Source: Sinotaia quadrata
Lineage: Eukaryota; Mollusca; Gastropoda; Architaenioglossa; Viviparidae
Direction of reading: 5' to 3'
Length of the DNA: 64,000 nucleotides
Assembly: GCA_028829895.1 (NCBI GenBank)
Contig: CM054179.1
Span: forward strand, 46,509,891-46,573,890
In this document: positions 1-12,402 of the stretch, one piece after another
Numbering within the stretch: position 1 is the stretch's first letter
Layout of the letters: every line of letters begins with the position of its first letter
The notes under the pieces: model-generated
The model's database searches: none
What the model saw: only the letters and a program-made list of their open reading frames with translations
Told to the model about the DNA's origin: nothing
Translations under genes and position numbers: made by a program

Positions 1-633
1 TCTAATGGGAAAACGAAATGGCACTTCTTTTCGAAAAGCCTACGATAAAATCTACACTAGAGGTTCAAACCTAAATGTCATTATATCGATGACACTCTTG
101 TACACGTATGTGTTGTTCAGTGATGTCTCATATAAACTATTGTTGTTCTTTTTTCATATAAATTTCACTTTTATTCCTGCTTAGCACAGTCCGTTTTTAA
201 GTGACTAGATATAATAATTTTTAATATTTTAATTAGTAGCCATTTAAATCAAAGAATTAAATATACATGTGTGTGGGTGGGTTTGTGTCTATGTTTATAT
301 GTATATCATTTTTATTTCTCTGAAAAGGATTTAAAACTTTCAAATAAGTACTTGAATTAAAAGTAGATTTAAAAATAATAGTCAGGGACATAGTTCTTGG
401 ATTACCATTTCATGTTTGATTAAAATGATTTTTTTCTAAAACCTTTACTTTTATTTAAGTAAATTACTAAATGTGTATGCATCTTCTGCGTGCTATGGAA
501 AGAATGAATTGCTGTGGTAGAGCGAGACAGTAATGTTTCTACTTTACAGGTCTCCAATTATTATATTGTTGTGTAAAATGTGCGCACAATTTTCAGTGCT
601 TACTTGTTATTTGTAAATGATTGTGAATAATAG
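1..633. other. No gene seen
   Basis: AT-rich, non-repetitive sequence without coding-like reading frames. Confidence 0.6.
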
Positions 634-1086
634 TTCTGTCACGTGACCACCATTATCTTCATACTTGTGACTATTTCTAGATGCAATGTGCGAGAGATGC
701 AGATCGCAGCACGCCACACCAATCTTATTTTGTGCACACTCCACAAATACGTCAAGATGTATTATTTATAATTGAATTATTTTAGGCAAAATGATTTCCT
801 AGAAGGTTACTTAAAATTTGTAAGATTTTTAGATTTTCTGTATTTATATTTAAGTATTGTTTCTGCTATTATGTCGTATATTATTACGTCCAATACAAGG
901 AAGTAAATTTGACGTGGAGAAATATAATTCTTGGGGCATTCAAGAACGTGCCAGAGTCATTTACATTTTGTTGGCTTACACGGGGGCAGACTCACATGGG
1001 CAATTCGATTAATTGAAGGCAAAGTCTTTTCCATTTACAGCTGTCTATGGGTCTCTAGTGAGTACGCCATCTCTGTCTATACTGAG
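634..1086 (+). repeat. Direct duplication block, copy 1
   Basis: Shares tctgtcacgtgac, caatacaaggaagtaaattt, cttttccatttacag and gtgagtacg in the same order as 40861-41186, with scattered differences and an extra stretch of about 130 bases. It is non-coding. Its distance upstream of gene 1 (about 10 kb) is close to that of its partner upstream of the gene 2 candidate 5' exon. Confidence 0.65.
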
Positions 1087-1734
1087 TGTTAAACGCTTGC
1101 GTCTAAGTGCATAATGCTAACCTCCAAATAGAGTTGTAGACAGAAGCAGCCGGTGACCTTGAAGGAGTGTGAGCGAGTAGGAAGTCGTATCGTTTTACAC
1201 TCCTTGTAGAGGTGAGGGCTTTTAAAAAATCAATCCTACTTTCGTGCAAATCCGGGAATATAGTGTCACCAGTGATAATACGCAAAATTGCAGGTATATC
1301 ACGTGACCAAAGTGCCATCACACATAATTGTATATTCAGAGACTGAAACTTTCAAAAGTCATTTTCATTATATAGAGTAGCCTGACCTATAAATACTTAG
1401 AAACCCACACACCAGCCCATTGAAATGAATTTATACTTTTAAACATGTCGAAGCATTACTTCCCAGTATGTTTAACTTACGGCCTGTCCTTCAATTAGTA
1501 ATATAAATTAATAATAATACAGCAACAGAAGATACCACTCTTTACGTACTTGTACTAGGCAATATACTGCATGCAAAACATAATTCACACACCTCTACCT
1601 ACTCTTCCATATATCAAGCTGATATTTTAATGTGAATTCGTCCTGACAGTAAAATTAATACTGGCTTTCAGTCGGTCAATCGTGTTTAAATTTTGAAATC
1701 GTGTAAAAAATTGATTTTATTTTTAAACCCATTT

Positions 1735-1900
1735 ATATTATCATATTCAGTAGACATAAATACTTATGGCATGTGAATTGTAAAAAGATCCATTAGTATA
1801 TACAGAAGACATAAATATTGATTTTATGTGAATTGTAAGAAGACCCATTAGTGTATACAGTAGACATAAATATTGATGTTATGTGAATTTAAGAAGTTCC
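1735..1900. repeat. Tandem repeat, about 60-base unit, 3 copies
   Basis: Units share cagtagacataaatattgat, tatgtgaattgtaagaagac and ccattagt. Confidence 0.7.
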
Positions 1901-1904
1901 ATTG

Positions 1905-2300
1905 AGACAAATCGCGCAAAGCAGAGGTTTCGGCACACTCTCTCGCACAAACCTGTAAGCACAACCAGTGATGTAGAGTGAATTCAGAGAGGACCCATCC
2001 ACTTCTTGTGTACAAAGTCCACTGGCTATGTTCAGGACATTGTTAATTGTAAACTCACTCGCACAGGCATTTAGACATAACCACTGTTGACGAGTGAATG
2101 CAAAGAAGACCCATTCATATGTTGTATAATGTCCACTGGTTACTGTAAACTTACTCACATAAGCATATTAGCGTGTCCACATAAGTCGAATGAATCCAAA
2201 TCAAGATTGATTCATATAATTTGCAAATAGATTGCTATGAAGAACAATAGTTATTGTACTCTCACCTGCACAAACCTGAAGACAGCCACTGACGCCGTAT
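1905..2300. repeat. Degenerate long-unit tandem repeat
   Basis: Repeated elements such as gcacaaacctgtaagc / gcacaaacctgaagac and agacccattcat with tccactgg recur at roughly 100-130 base spacing. No gene is supported here; the minus-strand open frame at 1889-2158 is a by-product. Confidence 0.5.
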
Positions 2301-2384
2301 GACTCCAAACACGTTATCCGACTCAGATATTTGTGCAGATCACTATTATTTTTGTGAAGTACTAATAATTGTGTAAATCATTAG

Positions 2385-2720
2385 TAATTAGCAAACCACT
2401 AATAATTGAGCAAACCATTCATAATCGTGAATATCTCTAATAATTGTCAAAGCCTCTAATAACTGTGCAAACACTAATAATTGTACAAACATCTAATAAT
2501 TGTGCAAACACTAATAATTGTGCAAACATCTAATAATTGTGCAAACACTAATAATTGTGCAAACCAATAAAATTGTGCAAACAACTAGTAATTCAGCAAA
2601 TCACTAGTAATTGTGCATACCATTAATAACTCTGCAATCCACTAGTAATTATGTAGCTAATTGGTAACTACGGACCACTGGTAACTTTGCAGAAAATTGG
2701 TAACTGTGCAGACTGTTGGT
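2385..2720. repeat. Tandem repeat, about 17-19 base unit
   Basis: Variants of ctaataattgtgcaaacat, degenerating toward ggtaactgtgcagac at the right end. Confidence 0.8.
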
Positions 2721-3237
2721 ACCTGCTGTGCCGACCATTAATAGATGTAAAATCTGCGCAAAAATAGTCATAGGCTTTGTTGGAATGACGACATTTTCTC
2801 ATATGAAGTCAGCAGAGAAAGGGTTAACGATTTTAGATGGTAGTCATGCTGCAACACGTTCCATGTGGATGACTTGAAACAAAGCAATTCAGCGCGCGTC
2901 CAGCGCTATTACAGCTCTGAGTTTGAATTATTGATTACGTAAAGAGGCGGGATTTAGTTTTATCAAACTTCGTCAAGCGTATATGTTTACTTTCGAACAG
3001 AGATTTATAGTTTATCGTTTTGTTAAAGGGATCCAAATCTGGGATGCATATGTAGGGACAAAGAAGCAAAATTACCTTTCATTTCTGATGTGGAAACTTG
3101 AGGAATGGCAGCAAGAGAAGGTAGGTCAACAGTTCCTTTATTTTGAATATACTCATGTTCATCTGTTCATTATCAGTCTTTCTTTCTTTCTTTCTATCTA
3201 TCCCGTCTCTCTCTCTTTCACGCACGCATGTACACAC

Positions 3238-3354
<117 letters not shown>

Positions 3355-3898
3355 ATTATTTAGACCAGACACATTAAAATATTATTGCTTATTGCAAGGA
3401 TGTTGCTGCTAATTAAAGTAATTTCCTGTAAAAAGAACATTGTTCGGATTACGTTTTACAAGTTAGCAGGAGCAACAATGACGCCTGTTTAAGAGCGTTC
3501 ACCATACTTTATAAAAATATTTTATAAAAAGTAAAATGTATATACAGCTTTATACCTGTTTGCATCTGAAGACTACCGAATCTCACGGATGAGCAAATTC
3601 TGCGAAAGTGTAAACTTTTTAAATAATGTCATACTTGACACACTTTTCTGAGTAAAACGAGAACGACAAGAAAATGGCAAATATGACAGTTAATTATGAA
3701 CACAAGGGGGAGTGAACAGTACATTCAGTGCACTCGTAGGCCCCTGAAATCCTTGACACGCAAAGAAAAATGTCAATTCCGCTCTGACACTACATTTCGA
3801 ACAGTACCATATGTACTTTTGACAAATGTAATCGTATTATAAAGAAATCATAGATTTCCCGAAACACTCCTTTTTTATTCCATTCATTAACAATTACG

Positions 3899-4402
3899 GT
3901 ATCAATAATTAAATTAAGTTATAAATAATTAAATTAAGGTATAAATAATTAAATTAGGGTATAAATAATTAAATTAAGGTATCAATAAATAAAGGTATCA
4001 ATAATTAAATTAATGTATCAATAATTAATTTTAAGTATCAATAATTAAATTAAGGTATAAATAATTAAATTAAGGTATAAATAATTAAATTAAGGTATAA
4101 ATAATTAAATTAAGGCATAAATAATTAAATTAAGGTATCAATAATTAAATTAAGATATTAATAATTAAATTAAGGTATCAATAATTAAATTAAGGTATAA
4201 ATAATTAAATTAAGGCATAAATAATTAAATTAAGGCATAAATAATTAAATTAAGGTATCAATAATTAAATTAAGATATTAATAATTAAATTAAGGTATCA
4301 ATAATTAAATTTAGATATAAATAATTAAATTAAGGTATCAATAATTAAATTAAGTATCAATAATTAAATTAAGGTATTAATAATTAAATAAGGTATCAAT
4401 AA
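3899..4402. repeat. 20-base AT minisatellite, about 24 copies
   Basis: Unit ggtataaataattaaattaa with a/c and g/a variants. The period is exactly 20 through most of the array. 4403-4880 after it holds nothing recognised. Confidence 0.95.
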
Positions 4403-4879
4403 AGTTTCTTCTTCGTATGTCATCACGAATCACGGTATAAATACAAGTAATGTTGTGCGTGTTGTTAGACGTGGCGTCTGTGCCACGGAAACCAGTATAT
4501 TAGAGTGACACAGTGTCATCCAACTCAAACTTTCAGACCACAGATACCAAGCTCACTTTGAAATAATGATGACGAAATGTATAATAAATCTTCTCAGCCT
4601 CATCATTGTTGAAAAATGTCCAAATTATGGATTGGATTTTGCAATCTTTTTATCCCCATCCAGAGCACACACTTTATTTTCTAGCTCTGGAAATGGCGTT
4701 AATGCATTCTGTTCTAGCATCTGACAAAAGCAATATAATCTGCTACAGGCTCTCTATTTGCTGCAACATTAAAATGTCACTAAAACCCTCAGCTGGAAAT
4801 TCACAAACTATAAATATTAATTCTCTATACATGTGGAGACTAGTTTTGCATTACGTCTGTCCGCCAACCGCAATACTTG

Positions 4880-5520
4880 TATTGAAAAAGGAGATAAACT
4901 GACAGAAGATATTTTTTTAATTTTTACTACCAGAAGAAAATTTCAACATCTTGAAGAAATAACTGATAAAATTAGGGAAATCCAGTATTCAAAACTAGCA
5001 CAAGGACGAAGACCCCACACAGACAAGACACCAAATAGTATACCAACATTCTATAACGGCACTAGAAAAGAACAATCAAGAATTTCTAAACTCAGACCAA
5101 GAAGTCAAATAACGAGAAATAAAATAATGAAGTGCAGCTGTAGGGAGCAACTATAGCACAGAACACGTATAGAAGTCCGAGAAAAGCCACCTAAAGAAAG
5201 TATTGATAGGACCACCTAAATGCCCATAGTTTAACCAATTAAAACAAAATAACACAGACAAATTTATAAACAAATTCACCCACCCACAGCTACATTAATT
5301 TCGTTAAAATCCAACAGCGAAAAGAAATAAGTACAAAGAAAATAAAATAAGAGAAAGAAATAGCATTATAAACAACCGCCTGAGATAGAATGAACATTAT
5401 AGGGGAAACAGCCCCCATCCCACCCGCCTCCCAAATACCCCTCAAAGTACGCCCACTACTCCAAATCTCTGAAAATCGGCTTCGACCAGAAACACTCTCC
5501 ATAAATTAAGAAGCTATACT
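4880..5520 (+). mobile_element. Possible 5' fragment of a LINE
   Basis: A partly open stretch (LEEITDKIREIQYSKLAQGR, then SIPTFYNGTRKEQ) followed by sequence broken by stops. Lys/Gln/Glu-rich composition and its position upstream of the reverse transcriptase fragment at 6152 in the same orientation suggest the N-terminal part of the same element, but no diagnostic motif is present. An AT-rich stretch of about 600 bases separates the two. Confidence 0.35.
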
Positions 5521-6151
5521 TAAATACTATACAAGTATATGATTGTGTGCTGAGGTTTTAATCACTGTGTTTTATTTCTTCCAAACATGCATAACAAGCA
5601 AAGATTTTTTTTACAAGTTCAAAGGAAAATAACAACAAACAGACGCGACCAATTGGACTGTTTGCTTCAATGGGAAATTAAAATAAATAGATGAGAAATA
5701 TGTTTAATAGTTATAATATTATTATTACTTATATCACATTATAGTATTACTTATTCCAAACTGTACTTGTCAATAACATATTCTGATTTTTTAAGTTTTT
5801 TTTTTTTTCAACACTTCAATTCTGCTCCAAATCAGTTCCTTTTTTATTTTGAAATGCGTCATTTGAGTCCTCTCCCCTTGCTCTCTATGCTTTGCGACAT
5901 TCCATCCCAGTGCAAGTTGATATAATGCTCCCGTTAAGACGCGAGCATGTAAAAATCAAACGAAAATATATTGCAGATCAATTCATTTGTAGTGAACGAG
6001 TTTGTGTTGCCTATTCATACAATATTCGTATGACACCATTTTAATCTAAATTGATGGCTGATGCGAATTTGTTACTCCCAGAAGTGTACATACACAATTT
6101 GTTCTCAAGTAAAGAGTATTTACTGATGTAACCGTAACCAATTCCAAATGG

Positions 6152-7099
6152 ATGAGTAGTTTCTTTCTGACTAATAGTCTCACTCTTAATCATAACAACT
6201 TCATTCAATGCAGAACAGAACAACAAATACCAAACATTCAGGATACCAAGAACTTCTGGGAAAACATTTTGAGCAATCCAAATACGCATAACACCTCCAA
6301 CAGATGGATTCAGAAACTGAAAGATGATCATAAAGAGACATCTGAACAATGCACGGTCACAATCAGTGAGAAAGACATTAAGAAGAAGGTACGAAAGATG
6401 GCAAACTGGAAAGCCCCAGGCCCAGATCAAGTACAAATATTCTGGTTGAAACATCTTACCTCCTTACATGGCAGACTTGCTGAACAAATGCAAGATATAC
6501 TAAACAAACAAGAAACCTTACCAACATGGATGGTAAAGGGAAAAACAAGTCTGATTATTAAAGATCCACAGAAAAGCACAACGCCAAACAACTATCGTCC
6601 AATCACATGCCTATCAACCACCTGGAAGTTACTATCAGGAATTATAGCTGACTCATGACTCACCTTGAAACAAACAAACTTCTAAACAATGAACAAAAGG
6701 GTGCTAGACCAGGCAGCAGAGGAACAAAGGACCAATTGGCAATTGATAAGGAATAGTTACTGACAGCAAGAAACGAAGAACAAATCTTGCAATGGCATGG
6801 ATTGACTATCAAAAGGCCTATAACTCAGTCCCACATTCATTGATAATTGAAATATTAAAATTGTACAAAGTAGCGCCATCAATACAGAACCTAATTCAGG
6901 AGTCAATGAAAAACTGGAAAACCACCCTCAGATGCAACAACACAAATATTGCAGACATAACAATAAATTGTGGAATCTTCCAAGGTGATTCCCTATCGCC
7001 ACTGCTGTTCTGCATTGCCCTGAATCCTCTCAGTCAAGTGATCCAGAAAACAGGCTTAGGATCACAACCGACAGTCAAACAGTAGTCGTGGAAAGAGGC

Positions 7100-7134
<35 letters not shown>

Positions 7135-7137
7135 TTC
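6152..7137 (+). mobile_element. LINE fragment: reverse transcriptase, internally deleted, TAA tail
   Basis: The N-terminal side of a reverse transcriptase is clear: NWKAPGPDQVQIFWLKHL, NNYRPITCLSTTWKLLSGII, then in shifted frames GARPGSRGTKDQLAIDK, MAWIDYQKAYNSVPHSLI and GIFQGDSLSPLLFCIALNPL. The frame changes near 6650 and there is a stop near 6756. The catalytic Tyr-x-Asp-Asp region is absent: at about 7063 the sequence jumps to the element's 3' end (ggatcacaaccgacagtcaa, also at 7512) and finishes in a (TAA)n run at about 7100-7133. It is a dead copy with an internal deletion. Confidence 0.85.
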
Positions 7138-7600
7138 GAGATAAGAACAGACCGGGTGATTCCTGCACGAAGACCAGACATTGTAGTTCTCAATAAGTCC
7201 AACAGAACAGTATCAGTCATTGATGTCACTGTTCCAAGTGATAGAAACATACAAACAAAAGAAAGAGAAAAAATAGAAAAATACCAAGACCTCAGATTAG
7301 AAATCCAGAGACTGTGGAATGTAAAAGCAGAAATGATACCTATAGTGATAGGAGCCTTGGGGAACATAACATCTGAATTGGAAAGCTACCTGAATAAACT
7401 CCCTGGAAACCACAGAATCGCTCCACTACTCAAAGCAGCGATCCTCGGAGCGTCCACATCCTCCGTAAAACCTTGGATCTCCCAGAATCTTGGTAAGATT
7501 CCGAGACCTTGGATCACAACCGACAGTCAAACAGAAGTCGTGGAAAGAGGCTGGATAATAATAATAAGTCGTGGAAAGAGGTTGGATAATAATTAATTCA
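7138..7600 (+). mobile_element. LINE fragment: C-terminal restriction-like endonuclease, TAA tail
   Basis: A second, 5'-truncated copy follows directly on the TAA run of the first. It reads IPARRPDIVVLNKSNRTVSV, IDVTVPSDRN and KEREKIEKYQDLRLEIQRLW. The R-P-D and I-D-V with a downstream Lys are the PD-(D/E)xK-type endonuclease found at the C-terminus of RLE-bearing LINEs (R2/R4/Dong/NeSL group). The 3' end (gtcgtggaaagaggctggat) occurs twice, each followed by a short TAA run. Confidence 0.8.
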
Positions 7601-7735
7601 AAGTTCTTAATAACTAGCAGATCAACAACATTTCATTTTACTATTACACACTTTTTACCCATCTGATTTATGTTGGAAAGGAAAACAAATTATTCATTAA
7701 AGGTGCGTGCACAGACACTGATGTTTCAGGGTGTT

Positions 7736-9770
7736 CTAGTGAAAAATGGGCAATTGGGAAACAAGATAAACCTCAGAGGAATTGGACTAAAGAGGAAAAT
7801 ATAATAATAATGATCTCTTATTGTGAAAGTCAACCAACAGTATGAGGATATAGAAAAAAGATGAATGAACTCTGACAAAATCAATATCCAGATAATATTA
7901 TCAGTGAACAATGGCTCCTGAAACAAAAATAAGATCACACATGCACAATAATCTTCTTACTATTGTAGAATTAAAATATATTGAACAGCAATAAACTAAT
8001 TTAACAAATCTGGCTGATGACCACACTGAAGAAATAAATAATGAACTAACTGGCGAACAGCAATTCATGTTAGAAGAAATAAAAGATTTCATGGACAACA
8101 ATCACATGTAAGAAGAACTCTAACTCGAAGACTACAAAATAACAAACTTTAACAACAGCAATTCACAATGCAATAAAGTAGAAGGTACATCTCCACAAAT
8201 GATATTACAGAAACCAAAAGGAATAGTACCAAAAAATTATAATTATCGGTCAATTATCATTGGCTTATCGTTCAGATAATTCTGCCACAAATACATAATA
8301 TCAAAAAAAGAACGCTGACAATTTGACATCAGAAAAATCACGGATGTTTCAGTCAGAAAAGGATATAAATATCTATGGATAATGCAATATCAAGAAAACA
8401 TGCAGAGTGTAGTAAAGTCCAATGCTAAACGAGAGTCTAAAAAGCGAGTTATACAAGTTCTAAAGACAAAGCTAAATGGGGCTAATAAAATACAAGCCGT
8501 TAATCTTATGCAATACGTTTCATTAGCTATACAGAAGGCATTATAGATTGGACAACCAAGAAAATATATGAAGTAGATCGAAAAACAATAACATTACTCA
8601 CAATCCATAAAGCCCTACATCCAAAAGCAGATGTAGATAGACTATATGTATCTTGGAAAATGGGGGGGGAGCAGAGGACTCAAGAAAATCAATGATGTCA
8701 TTGAAGGAGAAGTTATGGGCCTGAGGGACTACATCTATAATAATAATAAAGATAAGTCACTGACAGAAGCTGTAAAGATGAGGGGATTATACCAAGCCCC
8801 AGAAACAGACAAAGAAACGTGAAGAAAACAGCAAAACAGACATTAGCAAATAGATGGAACCAAACAAAATACCTTTCCAAGGTCAGTAAGTGCGACAAGC
8901 TGGTTAATTATCAACAAAACAATTAGCATTCAGCTGGTTAAAAAAAAGCAGGTTTGAAAGCGGGAACTGAAGCACTAATAACAGCAGGACAAGGTCAAGC
9001 ACTAAATACGAAATCATACAAAACCAAAATCATGAAAATTTCAAATAATTCCAAATGCAGACTGAAAATCTTGAATGAAATAGAAGAACATATACTACTT
9101 GGATGTCAGTTTTGGGCTGAAAAAGAATACACCAAAAGACACATCGAAGTGGCACAAATCCTACATAGATATCTATGTGAGAACTATGGAGCAAAAACCC
9201 TGGAAAGAGAATGGATGCACCAACCGGAAGCAGTCATTGAAACAAGAATCAAAATATTGCGGGACTTTGAAATAAGGACGGATCGAGTGATTCCTGCACG
9301 AAGACCAGATATTGCAGTTGTCAACAAGTCTAATAGGACAGCAACAATAATTTATATTGTAGTTGTCAACAAGTACAACAGGACAGCAGCAATCATTGAT
9401 ATTGCCGTTCCAAGTGATAGAAACTTAAAAACAAAAGAGAGAGAAAAACTAGAAAAATACCAGGACCTCAGATTAGAAATTCAGAGACTTTGGAATATAA
9501 AAGATGAAGTAAATTGTAGTGATAGGATCTTTGGGGAGCATAATATGTGAACTGGAAGGATATCTGAATAAAGTGTCTGGGCAATCTAAAATCGCCCCAC
9601 TGCTAAAAGCAGCCCTCCTCGGAAGTACTCACATCCTCCGTAAAACCTTGGGTCTCCCAGAGCGATGGTAAGATTCCGAGACCTTGATTCAAAACCGACA
9701 GTCAACAGAAGTCGTGGGTAATAATAATAATAATAACAACAACAACAACAATTAATAACAAGAAATAAGT
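7736..9770 (+). mobile_element. LINE copy: degenerate middle, Zn-knuckle remnant and endonuclease, TAA tail
   Basis: From about 7890 to 8900 recognisable LINE sequence is broken by many stops and shifts (for example HPKADVDRLY near 8620, the region after the palm of the reverse transcriptase). From 8954 it is open for 198 residues: CRLKILNEIEEHILLGC is a decayed CCHC knuckle with the second Cys lost, followed by KEYTKRHIEVAQILHRYLCE, then VIPARRPDIAVVNKSNRTA, IDIAVPSDRN and EKYQDLRLEIQRLW. A short internal tandem duplication (NKSNRTATII / NKYNRTAAII) disrupts the endonuclease. The copy ends at 9716-9750 in (TAA)n then (AAC)n. Confidence 0.75.
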
Positions 9771-10146
9771 ATGGTTGAATTGGTCATAAAATCTTTAACT
9801 TTTAAGCTTAGGTTCTAAGGTGAAATGTCACGGCTGACTGCTTTGCAGTTCCGCTTTTTGCGACTGTGGCAAGAGCATGCGAGGATGCAACAGTTCTTAC
9901 CGCAGAGCGTTCTAACACTGACGTTTTTTGCAGTACGAAACAAAGCCTTTCATTTAAAGAGCAGAAGAGTCACGGTGTCTTGTAGAGAGAAGAGCGTGAC
10001 ATTGCAAAAATAAACATGTGTGTTCCTACGAAGTATTTGAATAAATACTACATCAAATATTAATTTCTATAAAAACGCACTCACTCACAAACATACGCGC
10101 ATGCATTTCTGTCCGATGTTTTGTAATCGCTTCGTAAAACTTTATA

Positions 10147-10358
10147 CTATTATTACTTTTGGACTCGCACTGTTTTAATCACTGTCGTCGACAATAGTAT
10201 TAGTATTATTATTGCTCTGTCATCATTATCGTCGTCGTTATCGTTTCAGTCTGCACGACAAAGAAGCATGTGATGGTCGTTGCTGTTGCAGTGACTGTCT
10301 ACCAGCTTTACGTCACGGTCGTTGAAGGTGAGCGGTTCATGACGTAAATACACCAACC
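10147..10358. repeat. Near-identical inverted repeat, left arm (212 bases)
   Basis: Reverse complement of 41260-41471 with only two differences seen by eye across 212 bases. It runs from ctattattacttttggactc to gacgtaaatacaccaacc. It is non-coding on inspection (a short minus-strand open frame crosses it). The identity is far higher than for the other duplicated blocks here. Confidence 0.85.
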
Positions 10359-10374
10359 CTCTGTTCACTGTGGT

Positions 10375-10895
10375 GGAGAAAACTGAGTCACTTACGGGTT
10401 CTAGTCTCAAGTAAAGGGAAAATGATCCAGTGTGACTGCTAACCTCTTCTTTGCCATCCCTCCTCAAGTGAATCACGTGGTTCCTGTAGCTATTATGCTG
10501 CGTGAGGGTGTATGTGTTAGTGTACGTTTGTGTTTGCTTGCGTGTGTTGATGTGTGTGTACTCTTGTGTTAGGAGGACGTATTTGTATCTCTGTATATCA
10601 TATCATAAATATCATAAAACAAATTTGGCGTGTGTCCCGTGATCGAGTTTCACTGCCTTTGAGTTTCTTCCAGTTAAATATGCAGCCGAAGTCACTGATA
10701 ATACATATTTATTTATTTATTTATTATTTATTTGGGAGGAGAGTTGTTTACTAAGCTGATCGTAAAAGAATTCTATCTTAAATGGTAACAAAGCATACAT
10801 TTTAATGGTGGCATTGATAATAATGATGGTAATGATATAGTGGTGAGGATCGTGTGACGTGACATTCTAGCAGAAGTGTGTCGTGGCTGTAGTAA
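10375..10895. other. No gene seen
   Basis: Non-repetitive sequence before the first identified exon of gene 1, apart from a short atttattt run near 10711-10730. No exon with receptor-like cysteines was found in 9800-11330, so the missing 5' exons of gene 1 are not obvious here. Confidence 0.5.
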
Positions 10896-10897
10896 AA

Positions 10898-11006
10898 CTC
10901 AATAGTGTGAAATGATAGTGACAACAATAGTGTGAAATGATAGTGACAACAATAGTGTGAAATGGTAGTGACAACAATAGTGTGAAATGGTAGTGACAAC
11001 AATAGT
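10898..11006. repeat. 25-base tandem repeat, about 4 copies
   Basis: Unit acaacaatagtgtgaaatga plus tagtg. Confidence 0.9.
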
Positions 11007-11029
11007 TCTATGAATGATTCCTGTGACAA

Positions 11030-11334
11030 GTAATCTTATCATCATGTGAAAAGCATTCATAACAGTACTATGAATGATTCTTCTGACATGTTGTCATATC
11101 AAAACTATGAATTGTTATTGTGACAGGTAGTCTTACCAAACTTCGAAAGGTTCTTGTGACAGGCAGTCACAAATGATTCTGACAGGTCGTCTTATCAGTA
11201 CTACGAATGATTTTTTGTGACATATAGTCTTACCAGTACTACGAATGATTCTTGTGAGGGGTTGATTTATCAAAACTACGAATATTTCGATTGACAGGTA
11301 ATCTTACAAGTACTACGAATGATCCTTGTAACAG
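11030..11334. repeat. Degenerate minisatellite abutting the first EGF exon
   Basis: Irregular units of about 45-50 bases containing tactacgaatgattcttgtg and acaggtagtcttatc. The last unit supplies the acag acceptor used for the EGF exon at 11335. Confidence 0.75.
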
Positions 11335-11451
11335 GTAACCCATGCAGGTGTCCATTAACACAGATGTGTGTAACAAGTAATAACACGTTGGGGTTTACCT
11401 GCGTCTGCAGCAAGAAAGGCTACCAGCTTGCCGCCAACGGGATGTGCGTCC
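11335..11451 (+). CDS. Gene 1 exon: EGF-like domain
   Basis: The phase-1 exon reads GNPCRCPLTQMC at its start and FTCVCSKKGYQLAANGMCV at its end. It has the six cysteines of one EGF domain, with the C-x-C and Gly-Tyr/Phe pattern near the end. The donor is c|gtaagt. I chose the acceptor at 11331-11334 (acag) over the AG at 11346-11347 because it gives the phase-1 start shared by the other EGF exons and includes the first cysteine. That acceptor lies in the last unit of a degenerate tandem array, so this boundary is the least certain in the gene. It is the most 5' exon I could identify. Confidence 0.7.
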
Positions 11452-12159
11452 GTAAGTTTGTGGATGAGAGAATGTTAGTGGCTAAATGAAATTTATGAAT
11501 GCGTGTGTGTGAATGTGCGTGACTGTGTCCGAGAAGGGATGTGAGAGATATCAGACACAGAACATACAACGCATATAGTGTAAATATTTATATTTTCAAA
11601 TAAAAATTATCTACTTGAATCATTTATTTTGAAGTTCATACATTCCTCTAGTATTATAATCACGGAATACTTTTAAGACAAAAGAATTCAAAATTAAAAC
11701 AATTACTTGGTCAGACAAATAAAACAACATAGTAAACAAACAAATATGACTGCACATTTGATTGTTCATTAAATAAACTGAATCGGCGTAATTATTTAGA
11801 AAAGATATATTTGTAATTATGTATCGTTAATTTGTGATTCTTTTTTCTGACGACAAAAGTTTAGTAATGAAAAATAATATTAGCTCACGGTTCGCTTTTA
11901 GGAAGACGCCAAATATTACTTAAGAGCAGAATAATAATATTTTCTTCAATTGTGGCGATTTTTTTATGAAATAAAATTTCATTTACAAAGAATGCTATTA
12001 ATTTAATATCTGTTAGAGCAAGTTTCATGTATACAGTTTTCCACAACTTTACATATGCATATATATTTATAACGGATTGGTACAAAGGGAGATAACGATG
12101 AGTGCAACTATTTAATCTGTATATGCGTGGGAGTTTGTGTGTGTCTGTGTAGGTGGATA
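11452..12159. other. Gene 1 intron, no features seen
   Basis: AT-rich intron between the first EGF exon and the SEA-like exons, ending in the TAGA array. Confidence 0.6.

Positions 12160-12402
<243 letters not shown>

Noticed and set aside
3899..4402. Regular short repeats that might suggest a CRISPR array
   Set aside because: Contiguous 20-base tandem units with no unique spacers, in animal DNA.
4606..4902. 98-residue + strand open frame
   Set aside because: No domain, no splice partners, composition of non-coding AT-rich DNA.
9825..10013. 62-residue open frame after the LINE
   Set aside because: Short, no homologue recognised, no splice link to gene 1.
10246..10476. 76-residue minus-strand open frame over the inverted repeat
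   Set aside because: The two-copy repeat is non-coding by appearance; the frame extends into sequence not shared with the other copy.
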